Source of the DNA: Monilinia fructicola
Taxonomy: Eukaryota > Ascomycota > Leotiomycetes > Helotiales > Sclerotiniaceae
Length of the DNA: 64,000 nt
Assembly: GCA_008692225.1 (NCBI GenBank)
Contig: VICG01000001.1
Coordinates: forward strand, 3,936,001-4,000,000
Reading direction: 5' to 3'
The position numbers and the translations under genes are program-made. The notes below the pieces were generated by a model, which was not told the DNA's origin, searched no databases, and saw nothing but the letters and a program-made list of their open reading frames with translations. Shown piece by piece: positions 11,278-24,059 of this stretch (its first letter is position 1; each line of letters starts with the position of its first letter).

Positions 11278-14113
11278 TACTACATAAGATATGAAGATCA
11301 ATTGAATGGCGTGAAGGCTTGAAAAAGCTGCGCTCCAATATTACAAAAAACGCTTGGTGATGACGGAAGCTTCAGATGACGTTGAACTTCGGGAGCTTAA
11401 CCTTTCCCCACAATACACTAGCAATTAGTTCTAGCCCCTTTTGATAACCTTAATGACGGGCTGGCTTACTTAAGCTTTTCCCGCTTCATGTGCACGCACA
11501 GCTAGATTTCTGTATAGCTTCTAATAAGTTCTCAGCTCCTTTGGTTATTTCAAACCAAGCTAAACAGGTGTGTGCGTATTCTTTACGCTACTACTTTGAG
11601 TTCTATTCTCATTGATCAATTCCAATCAACATCCTTTTCTTAAATCGATTTTACTGGGCTACACCTATCCACCAGAATCTTTAGACAATTTCCCTCGGCA
11701 ACCCCGGCTGCAGATGGTCTATTTCTATTTCAATGTTGCTTTCATACATCACCATGTCGCTAATCAGCTTGTCCCTTGCAATAAAGCTGGTATCAGATTA
11801 GCGATACAGTCAGTAATAGTACACTTTCTGCGCTAGACTGATTGAAAGGGACAATGTTAACGTCCTATGTTTAGTTCAGCCTTAGTAGCTGATTTTAAAG
11901 GACTTCAAATAACATACTGCGTATAATGAATCCATAATTCACTTCTGATTCAAATACATACTGATGTGGGTCTGGTATGAGAAGTGTGTGAGCAGGTGCA
12001 TCATCAACTGGATTTGGAAGGTTACAGTAGTTTTCATATTCATAGTTAAAGCCATCGATCATCAACGAACAGAAAATGCAAATATCATTCGAAAACTAAG
12101 CATCACTTCATTGCGGATGGTTTATCTAAATCCGTTTCTATGCGTTGATTGCAGCTAATGGTACCCGGCTAAGCAATGAAAAGCCTTTACTAGATTACCT
12201 GAGCAGTGCGGAGAGTGATATCTCAAACCAAACAGCTTTTTGAATTACTTGCTGATCTTATTTCCAACGCCCATAGCTGAAATTTCTAGACGTCAGCACT
12301 ATCTCGACTACGTTTGCTCACGTAAGGAACATGCAAAACTATTCTGAAGAACAGCTTAAGCAAGCACGAAACTTGATTGACAAGTAAAGAAAAGACAGCA
12401 GTGGAATTCCAAGATAAGATCGAAAGCTTTTAGAGCGAGAAAATCCAACATACAGAAACTATTGATAACATCCGAAGGAAACTCACAACGCAACTCGAGT
12501 GTACGTCTTCTGGGTAACGGTCACTCTAATATTCTTGGAATTCCCTCTTGCCAAGATTCTGCAGTTTGACCAAATAGCTCGATCAAAAGTTTACCCACTT
12601 TCTCTATGAGCTTATCCAAATGCAGAGGTCAAAAGTATACAAGGACAAGAGCTCTGCAAAGGATCGAGGGTAAAGAGAGGTTTGTCTTTCGTGCCAGTTA
12701 CCCACCGGACTAACTAAGCACCTTGGCTTTTCCAACCTCCACCATGGAGTCGAGCTTGGCTCTATCATCACGGCTGCGAGCTTCTTTGCTGCAGATGTGA
12801 TTCTTGATTCGGATGGCATGATAGAAGTACCTAGGATATCCCCCCAGAAGATTATAGCAAGAATGAACCATCAAAATCTGACGCTCCTGCAAATGCTGCA
12901 AGTCCAGCAATTAACGAAGAGCCGGAAAGCCTTAGAATACCTCCCGAGCCCCGGTATCATGCCGGCTCACCGGTGAGGATTGTCATGTTGGAGTTGAGCC
13001 TATCCCAGCGATATCCGGGTCGTATATACCCAGAATGACATGCTGTGGATGAAAATGTGTGTATGCGTCTCGCTCTCGCCTTCTCCCTGAGTGCGTTGTG
13101 AGGGTCTGGCATGATGAGGAAGCTGATGCTTTCTCGCACCGAGGTTGCGCGACGGAGAGATGAGGGCCCTCGTCATCTTGGGTGGACGATTTTGCCGTCG
13201 TATCGCGCGAGGACTCGTTGATCCGTCTGGGAGAGAGATTGCATTCTCGAACGCAGCGAGCCAACCGACGAGAAAAAGGTGCGCGGTTCCAAGAACATCC
13301 ATCTCGACGCAATGAGCTACCCGTTTCGACGGGAAGAACTTCGTCTGATCGAGCCGTTACTTTTTTCAACGTACGAGGCGTCTGTGGCGGATCTCGAAGC
13401 CGAAGCCCTGGGAAGATAAACGTCAATTGGGAAACGTGTGCGGTGGGAAGGGTTATAGGGGATTTCACGATTGACCTCAACACCCATTGATCCATTGATG
13501 CTTATTGACTCTTGGAAATTTCTAGCTGCATACCTATCTATCTGTCTGCCTGCCTGCTTGCCTGTCCATCTGTCCGCCTGTCTGCCTGTCCGTCTGTCTA
13601 TAAGCAACTCATATAAAAGGTTATGCCCACAAGACGCGAATTTCCAACCCATAAATCCACCCACCCACGATCAAACAATAGCAAGAAAATTCAATTGCCC
13701 TTTCAACCCAACCCTTCCAACCCAGCCCAACCTTCACTTATCCCCCCAAAACCCATGATGGCACCATAGCAGAGCGTAGCATAATTAGCAATAGGAGACA
13801 TGTAAGTGGCGGTGCCACTTGAACTCTACACAATCTTCCTGTCCATCCGTCCATCCCCAACCAACAAAAAGAAAACCCCCAACCCTCCAACCCTCATCTC
13901 ACATCCTGCATATACACATCCACATCAACGAACAAATATGGATGGAAATGCACAAATGCACAAACGCACAAATGCATCAAACGAATCAAATAAATCATCA
14001 CCTTCTCTTCCACGTCTGAAATCTCCATCTCTAATTATACAAGGGTGTGCGTGTGAAGAAGATGCCATGCATGCAGAAGGGTTGGGAACGTGGGGTGCGA
14101 GCTGTAGTTTGGC
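11278..14113. other. Intergenic region with possible gene relics, no intact gene
   Basis: No intact gene is supported. Around 12330-12500 (+) there is coding-like sequence interrupted by stops, listed separately. Open frames at 12983-13495 lack recognisable domains. A pyrimidine-rich CTGC/CTGT stretch (13541-13600) and C/A-rich sequence (13840-13960) are simple-sequence DNA. The divergent 5' flank of the aldolase gene is at the left. Confidence 0.45.
12331..12500 (+). pseudogene. Possible eroded coiled-coil gene fragment
   Basis: From the ATG at 12331 the sequence reads MQNYSEEQLKQARNLIDK, then a stop. After a one-base shift it continues with charged, Gln/Lys/Glu-rich codons (KEKTAVEFQDKIES), another stop, then IQHTETIDNIRRKLTTQLE. 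This composition is unlike the neighbouring A/T-rich DNA and resembles a helical coiled coil. No family is recognised and no parent gene is identified. It could equally be chance. Confidence 0.3.
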
Positions 14114-17031
14114 CTAGGAGGGGGTCTCCTTTTTGGCGTTGGCGTTGGCGTTGGCGTTGTCGGTGATACCATTTGTCTCGATGATTTTCCCCTGGTTGTT
14201 AGGATGTGGGATGGGTGTGATTAGAGGAGCGGTGGGAGGCGCTTTCGCTTGGACTTTCTCATCACCTGCATTCACGGCCTCACGCTCCGGCTCCGCCTCG
14301 CGCTCCCGCTCAAAAACCAAATAATCCCACAACTCATTACTAAACCTGTCCTTCAGCTCGCGCAGCCCCCAGCCCTGCTCCCTGCCAATCTCCCCCAGCA
14401 CCGCCCGAAACTCACCCACCTCCTCCCTGTACGCCGTGCCCCTCAAGTACTCGCGGGCCGGCACCCCCCGAATCCGTACGTCCTCCCACTCCTTCGCCCA
14501 ATGCGGCCGGACGTTCAACGGCTCCTCCTGGCCCCCACCACCATGACGCCCCTCAGCCCGCCCACAGATCCACCACCTCCTGGCAGAAGGGCGCCCACTC
14601 CTCGTCCGTCACCGCGTCCGGCACGCTCAAGATCTCAATGCTGGCCGTGCCCCAGCGGTTTCCCCTCTGCGGCGCCAAGATCAGGTCCGAGTCGGCCATG
14701 ATGCGCAGCTCGAGCGTGAGGCGCATCGGCGTTTCCGAGTCGCGGTAGCAGAGCTGGATGATGTCCCACCAGGCGCGGCGGACCGGCTTGTAGTCTGGGG
14801 TCGCGTCGGGGAGACACGGGATGGGGATTTGGAATTCGAGGTCGCGGACTCGCATGTTTTGGATCTTTTGGCCGGGGTGGGAATGTTAGTGTGGGGTGGG
14901 GGTGGGGGTGGGGAAGTTGGGGTGGAACTTACGCCGCGGCGGAAATGAAGACCGTTTGGAAGGGCGGTTTTGTATTCAATCGTTTTCTTTTGTTCGAAAT
15001 CGTTGAATTCGAAGGGTGGGAGTGCGACCACTGTTTTGGATTATGCGTTAGCAAATCTTCAAGGTACCCGTTTTGTGTATCCAATCCACTACTTGTCCCC
15101 TCTCTTCTTTCCAATCAGATCTACATCCACAACTCCAACTCCAACTCCAAGGAGAGATCAAAAAGATATGAGAGGAAGTAATACTCACTCCCAAAACTAC
15201 TCAAGATACAAGCCTGCCACCTCCCAGGCAACAAGCCAAAAATCTCACTCCCCGTCAAAACACTCCCGACCCAGCCCTGAACCCACTGCACAAACGTATC
15301 AAACGGACTCGGGTACTCGACCGCACCCTCCGCATCCCCCGTCTCGTTCCACGTATTGACCCACGCCTGTTGACTGCGCGTAAACCAAAACCACTCGCTG
15401 TAATAATCATTATTGGCCTTGTTCTCAAAATCTGCAAGGGCATCTGCGTATTGGGTGGGGGTCCAGGATTTGCGGAGCGCGATGGGGACGTCGGAGGGGG
15501 AGAGCGGGGGGATCGCAAGGGCAATGTCGGGTTTGGTGGGGCGGAGGATTGCATAGCTCATGGGCGAGAGGAGAAACGTGATGTGGGTGACAATGCCTAG
15601 GAGGCCGAAACACCCGGCTGCGGCACGGAGATGGGCGGGTTTGGTGATGGTGCGGTGGATGCCGTTGGCGTCGATGTATTCTATGGCTCGGACGTAGTCG
15701 GAGACGGTTTTGTGACGACGACCTGCGCCGTGACAGATGGGACCGTTGACACCACCTGCTGTAACTCTGTTTTAGTTGGTACAAATTCTTCACATTGGCG
15801 AATTCTGCAGATGAATCAAACGCAGAGAAAAGAGTGGGAGAAACATACTCAACAAGGATAACATCAACTGGCAATGCCCACTTCCCATGACCCACCGCCC
15901 ACCTCCTAAACTGTTCATTTGTCACCGCCGCCCCAACCCTACAAAACATCTTCCCCTCTTCTTCCCTCGTCAAACTCAGTCCCTCAATCTTTGGATCCAA
16001 CTCAATACTCTTCAACTCATTAACATCAACCACACCATCGCCATTTAAATCCACATCGCCCTTTTGCTCCGTGATACTCATAACATCAGGAATCCTCTCC
16101 ACGCTCTCCAAATTCAACATGCTAACCAACACTTGTTTCTCCTGCGAAAAGGTATTGCTCCACGAGTGTCGATACCCACTACACCTAACCCTATACCCCT
16201 CCACCTTTGCCCATTTCACCAAATTCGAGAGACCAAGAACGGTAGTCGGAACAAAAGTATAAAGAGGAGTATGCTCGACCGTATTCCCCCAGTTGTGAAA
16301 CGGAGCACTCTTGTGAACTTCCATCATCCTCGTACCCTTCTCATCCTCCCAAATCCTCGGCATTTCCTTCCCCGGAAACGACGCAAGCTTAGCAGACAAG
16401 GACGAAGGATCCACGCTCTTCAGCAACCCCCCCAGATGTCCATGCCCTGCATGCCTCCCCCAAAACTCCCCCACGTGATCCTCAACCTTCTGAACCATCT
16501 CAATATGGCCCGCCACCTCCTCCACCATCTCCCTCTGCAACTCCTCCTTCGCCTCACGGATCTTCTTCATAACCTTCCTCTGCACCACCTTCATCTTCTC
16601 CACCTGCGCCTTCTCCCTCACCGTCTCCTTGACCATCTCCTTGAAATGATGCTTCACCGCCGGACTAGGCGGGACATGAAAATCCCCTCCCCCACCATGC
16701 TTCCCCATTCCCAAAATCTCCGCCTCCCTCACCCCCGCCTCATCCGCCATGAATCCCCTAATCTGCCCCTGCAGCCCCTCGTCCAACTCCCCAAACGCAT
16801 CTTTAAAGGCATGCGTATGCTCCAACACCCTCAACAACACCCTCAGGTGTTGCTTCGGCTCCACATTCCTATTCCTGATATCCACAGCTGTCTGCGGAAC
16901 AAGTCAAGTTTGACGTGAGGGAAATCATCGGCGATTCTCCCTATATGGTCGATGATTTCTTGAAGAACATATTCCGTGGTGAGGTTTTCGAGGGGAGGAG
17001 TGGGGAGCGTGGTGAAATGGTGAGATACCAT
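14114..17031 (-). CDS. FAD-linked oxidase (sugar-lactone/alditol oxidase type) with internal EF-hand loop, two frameshifts
   Basis: This is a vanillyl-alcohol-oxidase-superfamily flavoenzyme: PCMH-type FAD domain plus an ALO-like C-terminal domain, as in D-arabinono-1,4-lactone and alditol oxidases. Reverse exons are 17031-15849, 15766-15189, 15030-14933 and 14864-14114, about 869 residues after correction. The first ~240 residues are a charged helical region with no known domain. The FAD domain begins near NTVEHTPLYTF and contains GYRHSWSN; the His is the position that carries covalent FAD in related oxidases. GGVNGPICHGAGR follows later. A canonical 12-residue EF-hand loop, DLNGDGVVDVNE, is encoded at 16051-16016 inside the FAD domain. 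The C terminus carries an Asn-Ala repeat encoded by GGCGTT units. Frame breaks: about 16891-16897 (one C missing in coding sense) and 14557-14563 (one G too many). The substrate is unknown. Confidence 0.85.
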
Positions 17032-18312
17032 TGTGACGCGTGAGAGTTTGTGAACTCTATTTTAGGTATGCCTAGGATAGCTAGTGCGATATGCAGGGGA
17101 AAGACGCGAGACTAGTTGGAGTGGAGTACCTAGGGAGTAGAACTGCCGATTTAAGCGCCAAAGAGAGGGAAGAAACTTTAGTGCTGTGAAGAACGAGCAG
17201 AAGATTGGTTTACAAGAATGGAGAAAACAATTGAAGGACAACAATATGCAGAGAAAACATACGGGAGATCAATTGATATAAATAATCCCCGAATTCACCC
17301 CTCTCTCACTCCTCGCAGCTTGGCCCCGTTCGTAGAATACTACCCTCAAAAACCATCACATCAGGACACAACCGAGCATGTAGGTCAGCTATCTTCAGGC
17401 CTTACCCACCTCCCTACATAGACGCGGAAATGCCTCACGTCAGCCACCCAATCATGATCCTCATCACCATTTCAAAATCTTGTCCCGTGCAGCACCGTCG
17501 TACAAATTTTCTCATTTCCGTGCCTACAATTGGTCAATCGACCAGTTCAGCTGATTGTCTCGGACAGCCTTATCGAACACCAACCCCAAATGTAAACGCC
17601 ATATCTTCAATAAGGCCGCTGAGCCTCAGCCCATGCTCGGCTTTCGATATTTAAGGATCCTTTCGGGGCTTTCTTTAGCTCTTTGGTCCTCTCGTAAAGA
17701 AGCCCCAATGCCATTCCTTACGTGTGCTGCGTTGAACATCTGATGATTTCACGGAAAAAGAAGGCTCTTTTCATCAAGAACCCGAGAACTAAATGAAGGC
17801 AGCTGGTGACATGAGCCACCCCCGTCGTACAGTACTCACCAATGGCATACATCTAGACACAATTGTCACCAAATGGCGTTCGAAAATCTCCCCACGCTGT
17901 AGAGACTTTACGATATGATAAACATTGGGTTGATTTGATCCAATAGCTCAATCGAGTCTCACCAATTATATTCAATGGCTCAAGTGGTTGATGTCAAACC
18001 TCTTGTAGCATTCCAAGGTATTGAATGAGAAATACTTGTTTGGATAAGACTATACACATCAGCCCAACAAATGCATGCTTGGAAAGCGAACAAGGTTGTA
18101 AGAACCCCTAAAAAAAAAACAATTTCGCAATGCGACCTATATCCAAAATCACAATAGGAATGGTCTTGTAACCATCGGGACCCTGGGAATAATCAAACGC
18201 CATACCCTCTCTCAAGAGTTCCAATGCAGTCTATACTGACCTATAATAACCACCTATAATAACCAACTCCTCTGACAAATTTGTACCGGCCTCATAATTT
18301 CATCCAATGACT
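17032..18312. other. Intergenic, nothing recognised
   Basis: This is the 5' flank of the FAD oxidase on one side and the 3' flank of the zinc-binding protein on the other. Short open frames (17218-17743, +) have no domain and no splice logic. No tRNA or repeat is evident. Confidence 0.45.
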
Positions 18313-20026
18313 TTAACGAATATCTAATTGAAAAGGTTTGAATCGTCCCCCAATGGTGGCGCATCTTGGACATTTTCTCCGTGCCCCCTGCTCCTTCATG
18401 AGAACCTCAACACACGGGTGGCATATGCCACATATACATTCTGTACACGCGTAGGATTCTCTCAGAAAGGATACGTTCTGGCAAGCAGCGCAATATATTT
18501 GAATGTTTGTTGCAGAGTAGCTTGGCGAAGAATCTGACAGGCCTTGGGATCCCATGTTGAAATTATCACCACTTCCACCGCTCTCCACGGACGGAAACGG
18601 TTCTGGTGCTTCAGCCAAATAAGAGGGGGGAGTGAGTGCTTGTTGCAATGGTGAAGCTTGATATCCTTGAAATTGTGGTGCGGAAAAGGGGGGCATCGAT
18701 GCACGATTCACTGAAACTGGGGAAGGGGGAACCTGCATCTCCGTTAGTACACAAGCGAACCGGATATGCACAAGGGACGAACCGGTGTTCTATCATCCTC
18801 TATATCTGTAGCTGAAGTTGCGGCATCAATCAAATCTTCCCATCGTTTTCCATAAAATGCACTCGAAGGTTCAGCAGATTGAGCTTTGCGATCATGACTT
18901 GAGCGTCGTAGATGAGTATGTTCGCCACGAGATTTTTGTCTCTTATGTTGTGGTTCTCGAGCACGCTTTGACACTGATTGTTTTCTCGGACGACCCGTGC
19001 TCGATGTTCTTTGAAGTGGAGGAAGTGTCGATGAGCGACCTGGAGGCGAAAGGATAGACGGAAGAAGATCTCTGCGACGATGAATATTATATTGAGAGAA
19101 TGGATCACTGGTCGGTTCTCGATTATTGGAGTGGATGGGTGGAAGTTCTATAGAAGTTCTCATCGCTTGTTTATGAGCTTCATTATCCGACATCCAATTC
19201 TGAAGAGAGAATTAATATCGCATGCACTTTTGGGGAGAGTGAAGGAAGAGCAAACAAATGTCAAGGATTGACTTACCGCATCAGATTCCCATTCATTTTC
19301 CAATTTATGATTGTGGAGCTGTGCTAAAGCAGCAGCCGCTGGGAGCGTTGAACTATCATCCAGGATTCTAGGAGTGTTTGGGGTACTCGAATGATTTGAA
19401 TGAATCGAGTGTTCGCTATAATAATTATTTTGTCGTTCATGAGTAAAACCTGTAAATATGAATGTTAGTATCCAAAAAACAAATAAACGAACGAACAAGA
19501 TGTTCCCAGATTTTTAAACTTCTACAGACTATTTGAATTAGCTTGACCAGAGCTTGGGGTTGTCGTCGTAGCAGTAGCTGCTGTTGTTGCTGTTGTTGCA
19601 GTTGCTGCAGTTGCTGCAGTTGAAGGAGGAAGTGGTTGCTGTTGTGGTGGTTGTGGTGGTTGTGATGGTTGTGATGGTGCTGGTCGCTCAGTAGGCGGGG
19701 TACTGATCATGAGTTGAAAGCTTTCTTCGGTCGCAGGAAGCTTTGAAATATAATGTTCTGGATGAGCTCTTCTAATATGCTCTTGCATGGATCGATATCG
19801 TTTTTCCTGTCCATCTCACTCGCTTGTTACCACGGATTGAACCGTACAAAAGGAAACATTTAAACTTCCAAAGGGGTACAGCAGATACAGCAGAGTAAGA
19901 GGCACTCACGCCGAGGCAACGTTTGCGACAACTGGAACCATCTTGATTTCTCAATGGACACACCACTTCATTATTGGCATCAGAAACCGAAAATGACGAT
20001 GTCAATGCAGAACGAGGAGGCATCAT
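18313..20026 (-). CDS. Cysteine-rich zinc-binding protein with N-terminal C2H2-like and C-terminal RING-like motifs
   Basis: Unnamed fungal protein, about 467 residues; the function is unknown. Reverse exons are 20026-19910, 19806-19530, 19449-19277, 19199-18783 and 18732-18313; the lengths sum to a multiple of three with no frame break. Exon 1-2 encodes a zinc-finger-like unit: CPLRNQDGSSCRKRC, then HIRRAHPEH. A Pro/Gln/Thr/Ala low-complexity region follows (19545-19690), then a long disordered Ser/Arg-rich part with basic stretches (RPRKQSVSKRAREP) that could be a nuclear localisation signal. The last ~65 residues carry a cluster CAAC, CTEC, CGIC, C, CPRC, which fits a RING-like or treble-clef zinc fold. 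Two introns show TACTAAC branch sites. The exon-2 donor is the unusual GTCTGT. A regulatory or ubiquitin-ligase role is possible but not shown. Confidence 0.75.
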
Positions 20027-20146
20027 CAGTGCAGACAGGCTGGATCATTACCTAACTGCCGGGGAAGAGGGGGAGGGGGAGGGGGAGGAGAGAGAGAAGA
20101 ATTGATAATATGTGTGAATGGAGTAAGTAGATAAGATATGTAGATG

Positions 20147-20289
20147 TGTAGATAGATAGATAGATAGGAAGATAGGAAGATAGGAAGATAGGTAGATAGG
20201 TAGATAGGTACAATGGACAATGGACAATCGACAATCCACAGTCGATATCGTCGCACTGTTTCGTATCGTATCGTATCGTATCGTATCGG
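20147..20289. repeat. GATA/GGAAGATA and TCGTA pentamer microsatellites
   Basis: Degenerate GATA-based units (20147-20205) are followed by about six copies of a TCGTA pentamer (20259-20288). The cluster sits directly upstream of the zinc-binding protein gene start, so part of it may lie in its promoter or 5' UTR. Confidence 0.85.
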
Positions 20290-20534
20290 GGGAAGCGGGA
20301 AATTCTTTCAAGAGGGATGGATGTAATAATTGTATGGTTTATCAATTGATAGCCAGTCTTTGCATAATGTTTAATCAAAATATATATATGAAAAGTAATC
20401 TCTTCCCTTTGAGAAGCTTTGATGGAGGGGAGGGGGAAGTGGAATTCTTTCAAGCAGGAACAAAGATGTAGAATATAAGATTAAAGCTCAAAGCTCAAAG
20501 CTCAAAAGCTAGGGAGGGATCTTTTGATTGGGAT

Positions 20535-20612
20535 AGAGGAGGAGAGGGGAGGGGAGGGGAGTAGAGGGGAGGGGAGTAGAGGGGAGGAGAGGAGAGGAGA
20601 GGAGAGGAGAGA
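20535..20612. repeat. Polypurine GGGGA/GGAGA tract
   Basis: An almost pure purine strand of about 78 bases built from GGGGA, GTAGA and GGAGA units. Such tracts can form triplex DNA; that is general knowledge and not tested here. Confidence 0.85.
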
Positions 20613-20704
20613 ATAGAGAGTAGAATAGGTAAAGTGATTTTTAAAATGGGTTTTAAAGTGATTTTTAAAGTAATTTAAAGTGATTTAATGTGATTTTTCT
20701 TACA

Positions 20705-20905
20705 ATTGATGTTTGAGAAGAGAAGATGTAGGTATGTGTGTAGGTGTATGTGTGTAGGTGTATGTGTGTAGATGTATGTGTGTAAGTAGGTGTATTAGAA
20801 GATTATGTATAAAAGTGTGTGTGTATATATGTGTGTGTGTATGTATGAATGTGTATGTATGTATGTGTATATATGAATAAGTATATGTAGGCGTATAAAG
20901 TAGTA
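20705..20905. repeat. TGTAGGTGTATG-type TG-rich degenerate array
   Basis: About 200 bases of degenerate (TGTAGG)(TGTATG) and TATG units with no gene. Translated frames on the minus strand are Thr/His-rich artefacts. Confidence 0.85.
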
Positions 20906-21300
20906 AGTAATGAGTAGTGAGTAGTGAGTAATGAGCTATCAAGTAAATAGAACTAGTAGGTACTCGAGCAGTAAGTAGTGGATAACGAGTAGTGAGTAAT
21001 GAGGAGTATTTAGTATAAGTTGAAATGTAAGTATAAAGGCAATAAGTGTAGTGATAATGGTAATGGTAATGGTATTGATAATCCTCGTCGCGGTAGTGTA
21101 GTATAGAACAACGCAGTGTAGTGTATGAATGTATGATGTGTATACAACACTCAAAGGAAGGAGCAATACAAGTATTCTGATGGAGAACTGAGGAGAGAGG
21201 GGTCTTTTTGCGTTGGGTGGGATCTCGGAGGCGTATTGTAGAGGTATCTAAGGGTATCTAGGATATCTAGTACAGAGGTAGTAATCTTGGAAGGAGTAAG

Positions 21301-21364
21301 GAGTAAGTAGTAAGTAGTAAGTAGTAAGTAGTAAATAGTAAGTAGTAAGTAGTAAGTAGTAAGT
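21301..21364. repeat. TAAGTAG heptamer array
   Basis: About nine near-perfect copies of a 7-base unit TAAGTAG. It is followed by more degenerate copies to about 21440, and TACCTAGGTA at 21393-21402 sits within this zone. Confidence 0.85.
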
Positions 21365-22009
21365 TGTAACCTTGGAAGTAGTAAGTAGTAAGTACCTAGG
21401 TAGTAAATAACCACCAAGTAAATAGTAAGTAGTAAGGTTCCTCCTATGTTTTAGGAAAATAATATCTAGTACTAGGTAGGTCAGGTAGGCAAGGTGGTTA
21501 GTTATGAGAAGCTCTTCCTACTAGTGGGGTAAGAGTCAAGAAGAGGAAAGGATGGAAAAGAGAGAAGGAAAAAAAAAAAAGACGAAGCTTTTTCCCTCGG
21601 TTTTTTTCCTTCCTTCCTCTTTTTTCCCTTGATCTTTTCCATTAATGCTTGTATATAGCTTCCATGGCAGCCAATGAAAGTATATCAAAACATGGTATAT
21701 ATGGAGCAGAGGAAAATAGCTAGGTAAAGCATTATCACTCTGAGATCTTCGAGAGCTTGGAGAGGAGTCCACGGGTAGGGTAGGTGAATTAGCCGAGCTT
21801 GTCTTTATTGGTCTTGGCGTCAGTTCGACTCGAGTATCCAATCATGTTTGAGGATTAGTACCATACCGTCATAGCATCCCCGTACATACCATTCAAGTCT
21901 CATACTCCGTACAGTAGAACACCACACCAGACCAGACCATACCATAGGTAACGATCATACCACCCACTTGAACATGCCTTGAGAGTCGATCCTTGATACA
22001 TCCATGGAT

Positions 22010-22110
22010 ACATACATACATACATACATACATACATACATACATACATTTATATATATATATATATATGCATATATACATATATACATACATATATACA
22101 TACATTCATA
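22010..22110. repeat. CATA tetramer array with AT core
   Basis: Around ten CATA units run into an (AT)n core and ATATAC units. The same class of array flanks the transposon island at 54.8 and 58.3 kb. Confidence 0.9.
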
Positions 22111-23964
22111 TATACCTTGATTCACATGACGGAGAAAAGCATTCAAATGTCTATCTAACTAGGTATTAACATTCCATTCACTGTACTCCGTAAATAGAAT
22201 TGGAGATAGGTCACAGAGATACTTTAAAGCTTAGTTGCTCACCCAGCAATTTCTAAGTTCATACTACGACTCCGTACAGTCCTTAGATAAGTGGTGATAA
22301 GTATCACACGCCACCATATCCATCCATCTAATTAACGTTATGGGTATCTCGAAACGGTAATAACACTTATTAGCACCTAGCTTAATCGAATAGCTGAGTT
22401 GACTTGTGGAACCTTAACCTTCACCTGAATCAGGTCAACCTCCCATGGCCCTGGCGGTTCAAAACTTCATTGTCCAAATCAACCGGGGAAAATATATTAA
22501 GGGCGGTAAAAGTAGGTAAATGATCAAATATCGAACTTTTTCTGTCTAGAAATGACCAGTTTGCTTGCTTGCTTGCTTGCTTGCTTCAAGGTTGCTTGCT
22601 AGTTAGTCAAAACTCCTGATACATGATACATGATACCTGATACCTGATACCTGATATCTAATACCGAACACCTAACACCTAATACCAAATCTATACACAC
22701 CTACCTTTCTACCTACCCACCTAGGATCCAGGTACGCAAGTGCCTCCGTTGGGCATCATGCTCATGCGGCCAATGCAAAATTGCAATACAGTAAGGAAGG
22801 AAGAAGTAAGTAAGGAAATCATTCAGTAGTAACAATAATAACAATAACAATAGTAATAGTAATAACAATAACAATAATAACAATGCTGTAACAACAACAA
22901 TAACATTAACAATCAATAAATAAGCGGACACTGGACAGCAAGCTTTAAAAAAGAACCACCACACCTCATATTAATCCAATCAATGCCGTCAGTCTCCCAA
23001 ATGGAAGCCATAGCTAGGATAGGACGCCATTGACAAGTAAGATGTCGAGGATACATACATAGTACATACCGCACTGTACCGTCCTGTCCTGTACTGTACA
23101 ACCTTGGAAAGAACAAAGTGACTTCCTTACCTGATCTGCTGATCTGCCGAAAAAATAGGACGAAAAAATATATATATTATTCCAAGGTTGTTGTTATTGT
23201 TGTTATTGCATTAATATATATTTATATAATGTTTTCTGAGTCAAGGGCGAACGCAGAGTACCTACTAGGTAGGTAATGGATAATAATAAGATCTATAGAT
23301 TCTTCATGCTGGTTGTAATTTATAATGGATAGATATATACAGTATATCTAATATATCTATATATATAGAGTACATATATATCGGATATACACACACACAC
23401 ACACACACACACATACAACGATACAAATACAAATACAATCACTCGCTCACTCACTCATTCACTCACTCAGCAGTAATTAGCTGCCACCACACTGTGCCAC
23501 GCTGCCACGCTGCATAAGCTGACAAGGTGGGGAGGGCAAGGCAGGGTAGGGCAGGGTAGGTAGGGTATCAAAGGGTAGTAGTACCTAGGTACCAAGGTAT
23601 TATCATCCCCTCCCCAATCAACACAGTTGTAATAAGTAATCAATAGGAAAATTGATAAGAGCTTTTTTTTTTTCGTCTCTCAACCTTATCAATCATTCGC
23701 ATTGTCTTCATTCTACTCGTGTACGTACCTGCTCACCTAATTACCTACTACAGTAATATAGTAGTCCTGGGGAGCTACTGTAGCTACTACTCGCAGAGTT
23801 GGAAACTGGAGAACCTTGAGGAATAGGTTACGTATCGTATAGTATGTATCCATAGTAGTTGTAGGGGTAATGTTAGTATTATTAGTAATAGCTGGAGGCT
23901 AGTTGGTAGATTAATAATATAATAATATAGTATATATATAATATACTAAAATAAGATAAAAGAA

Positions 23965-24049
23965 TAAGAATAATGAAAATAATGAAAATAATAAAAAATA
24001 ATAAAAATAATAAAAATAATAAAAATAATAAAAATAATAAAAATAATAA
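23965..24049. repeat. AATAATAAA nonamer array
   Basis: Nine-base A/T-only units repeated about seven times, bordering a very A/T-rich block that continues to about 24340. Confidence 0.85.
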
Positions 24050-24059
24050 GTCGCCTATT

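Noticed and set aside
12983..13495. 170-codon minus frame and its 102-codon plus-strand counterpart
   Set aside because: Both are Arg/Ser-rich and mirror each other; neither matches a family or has splicing logic.
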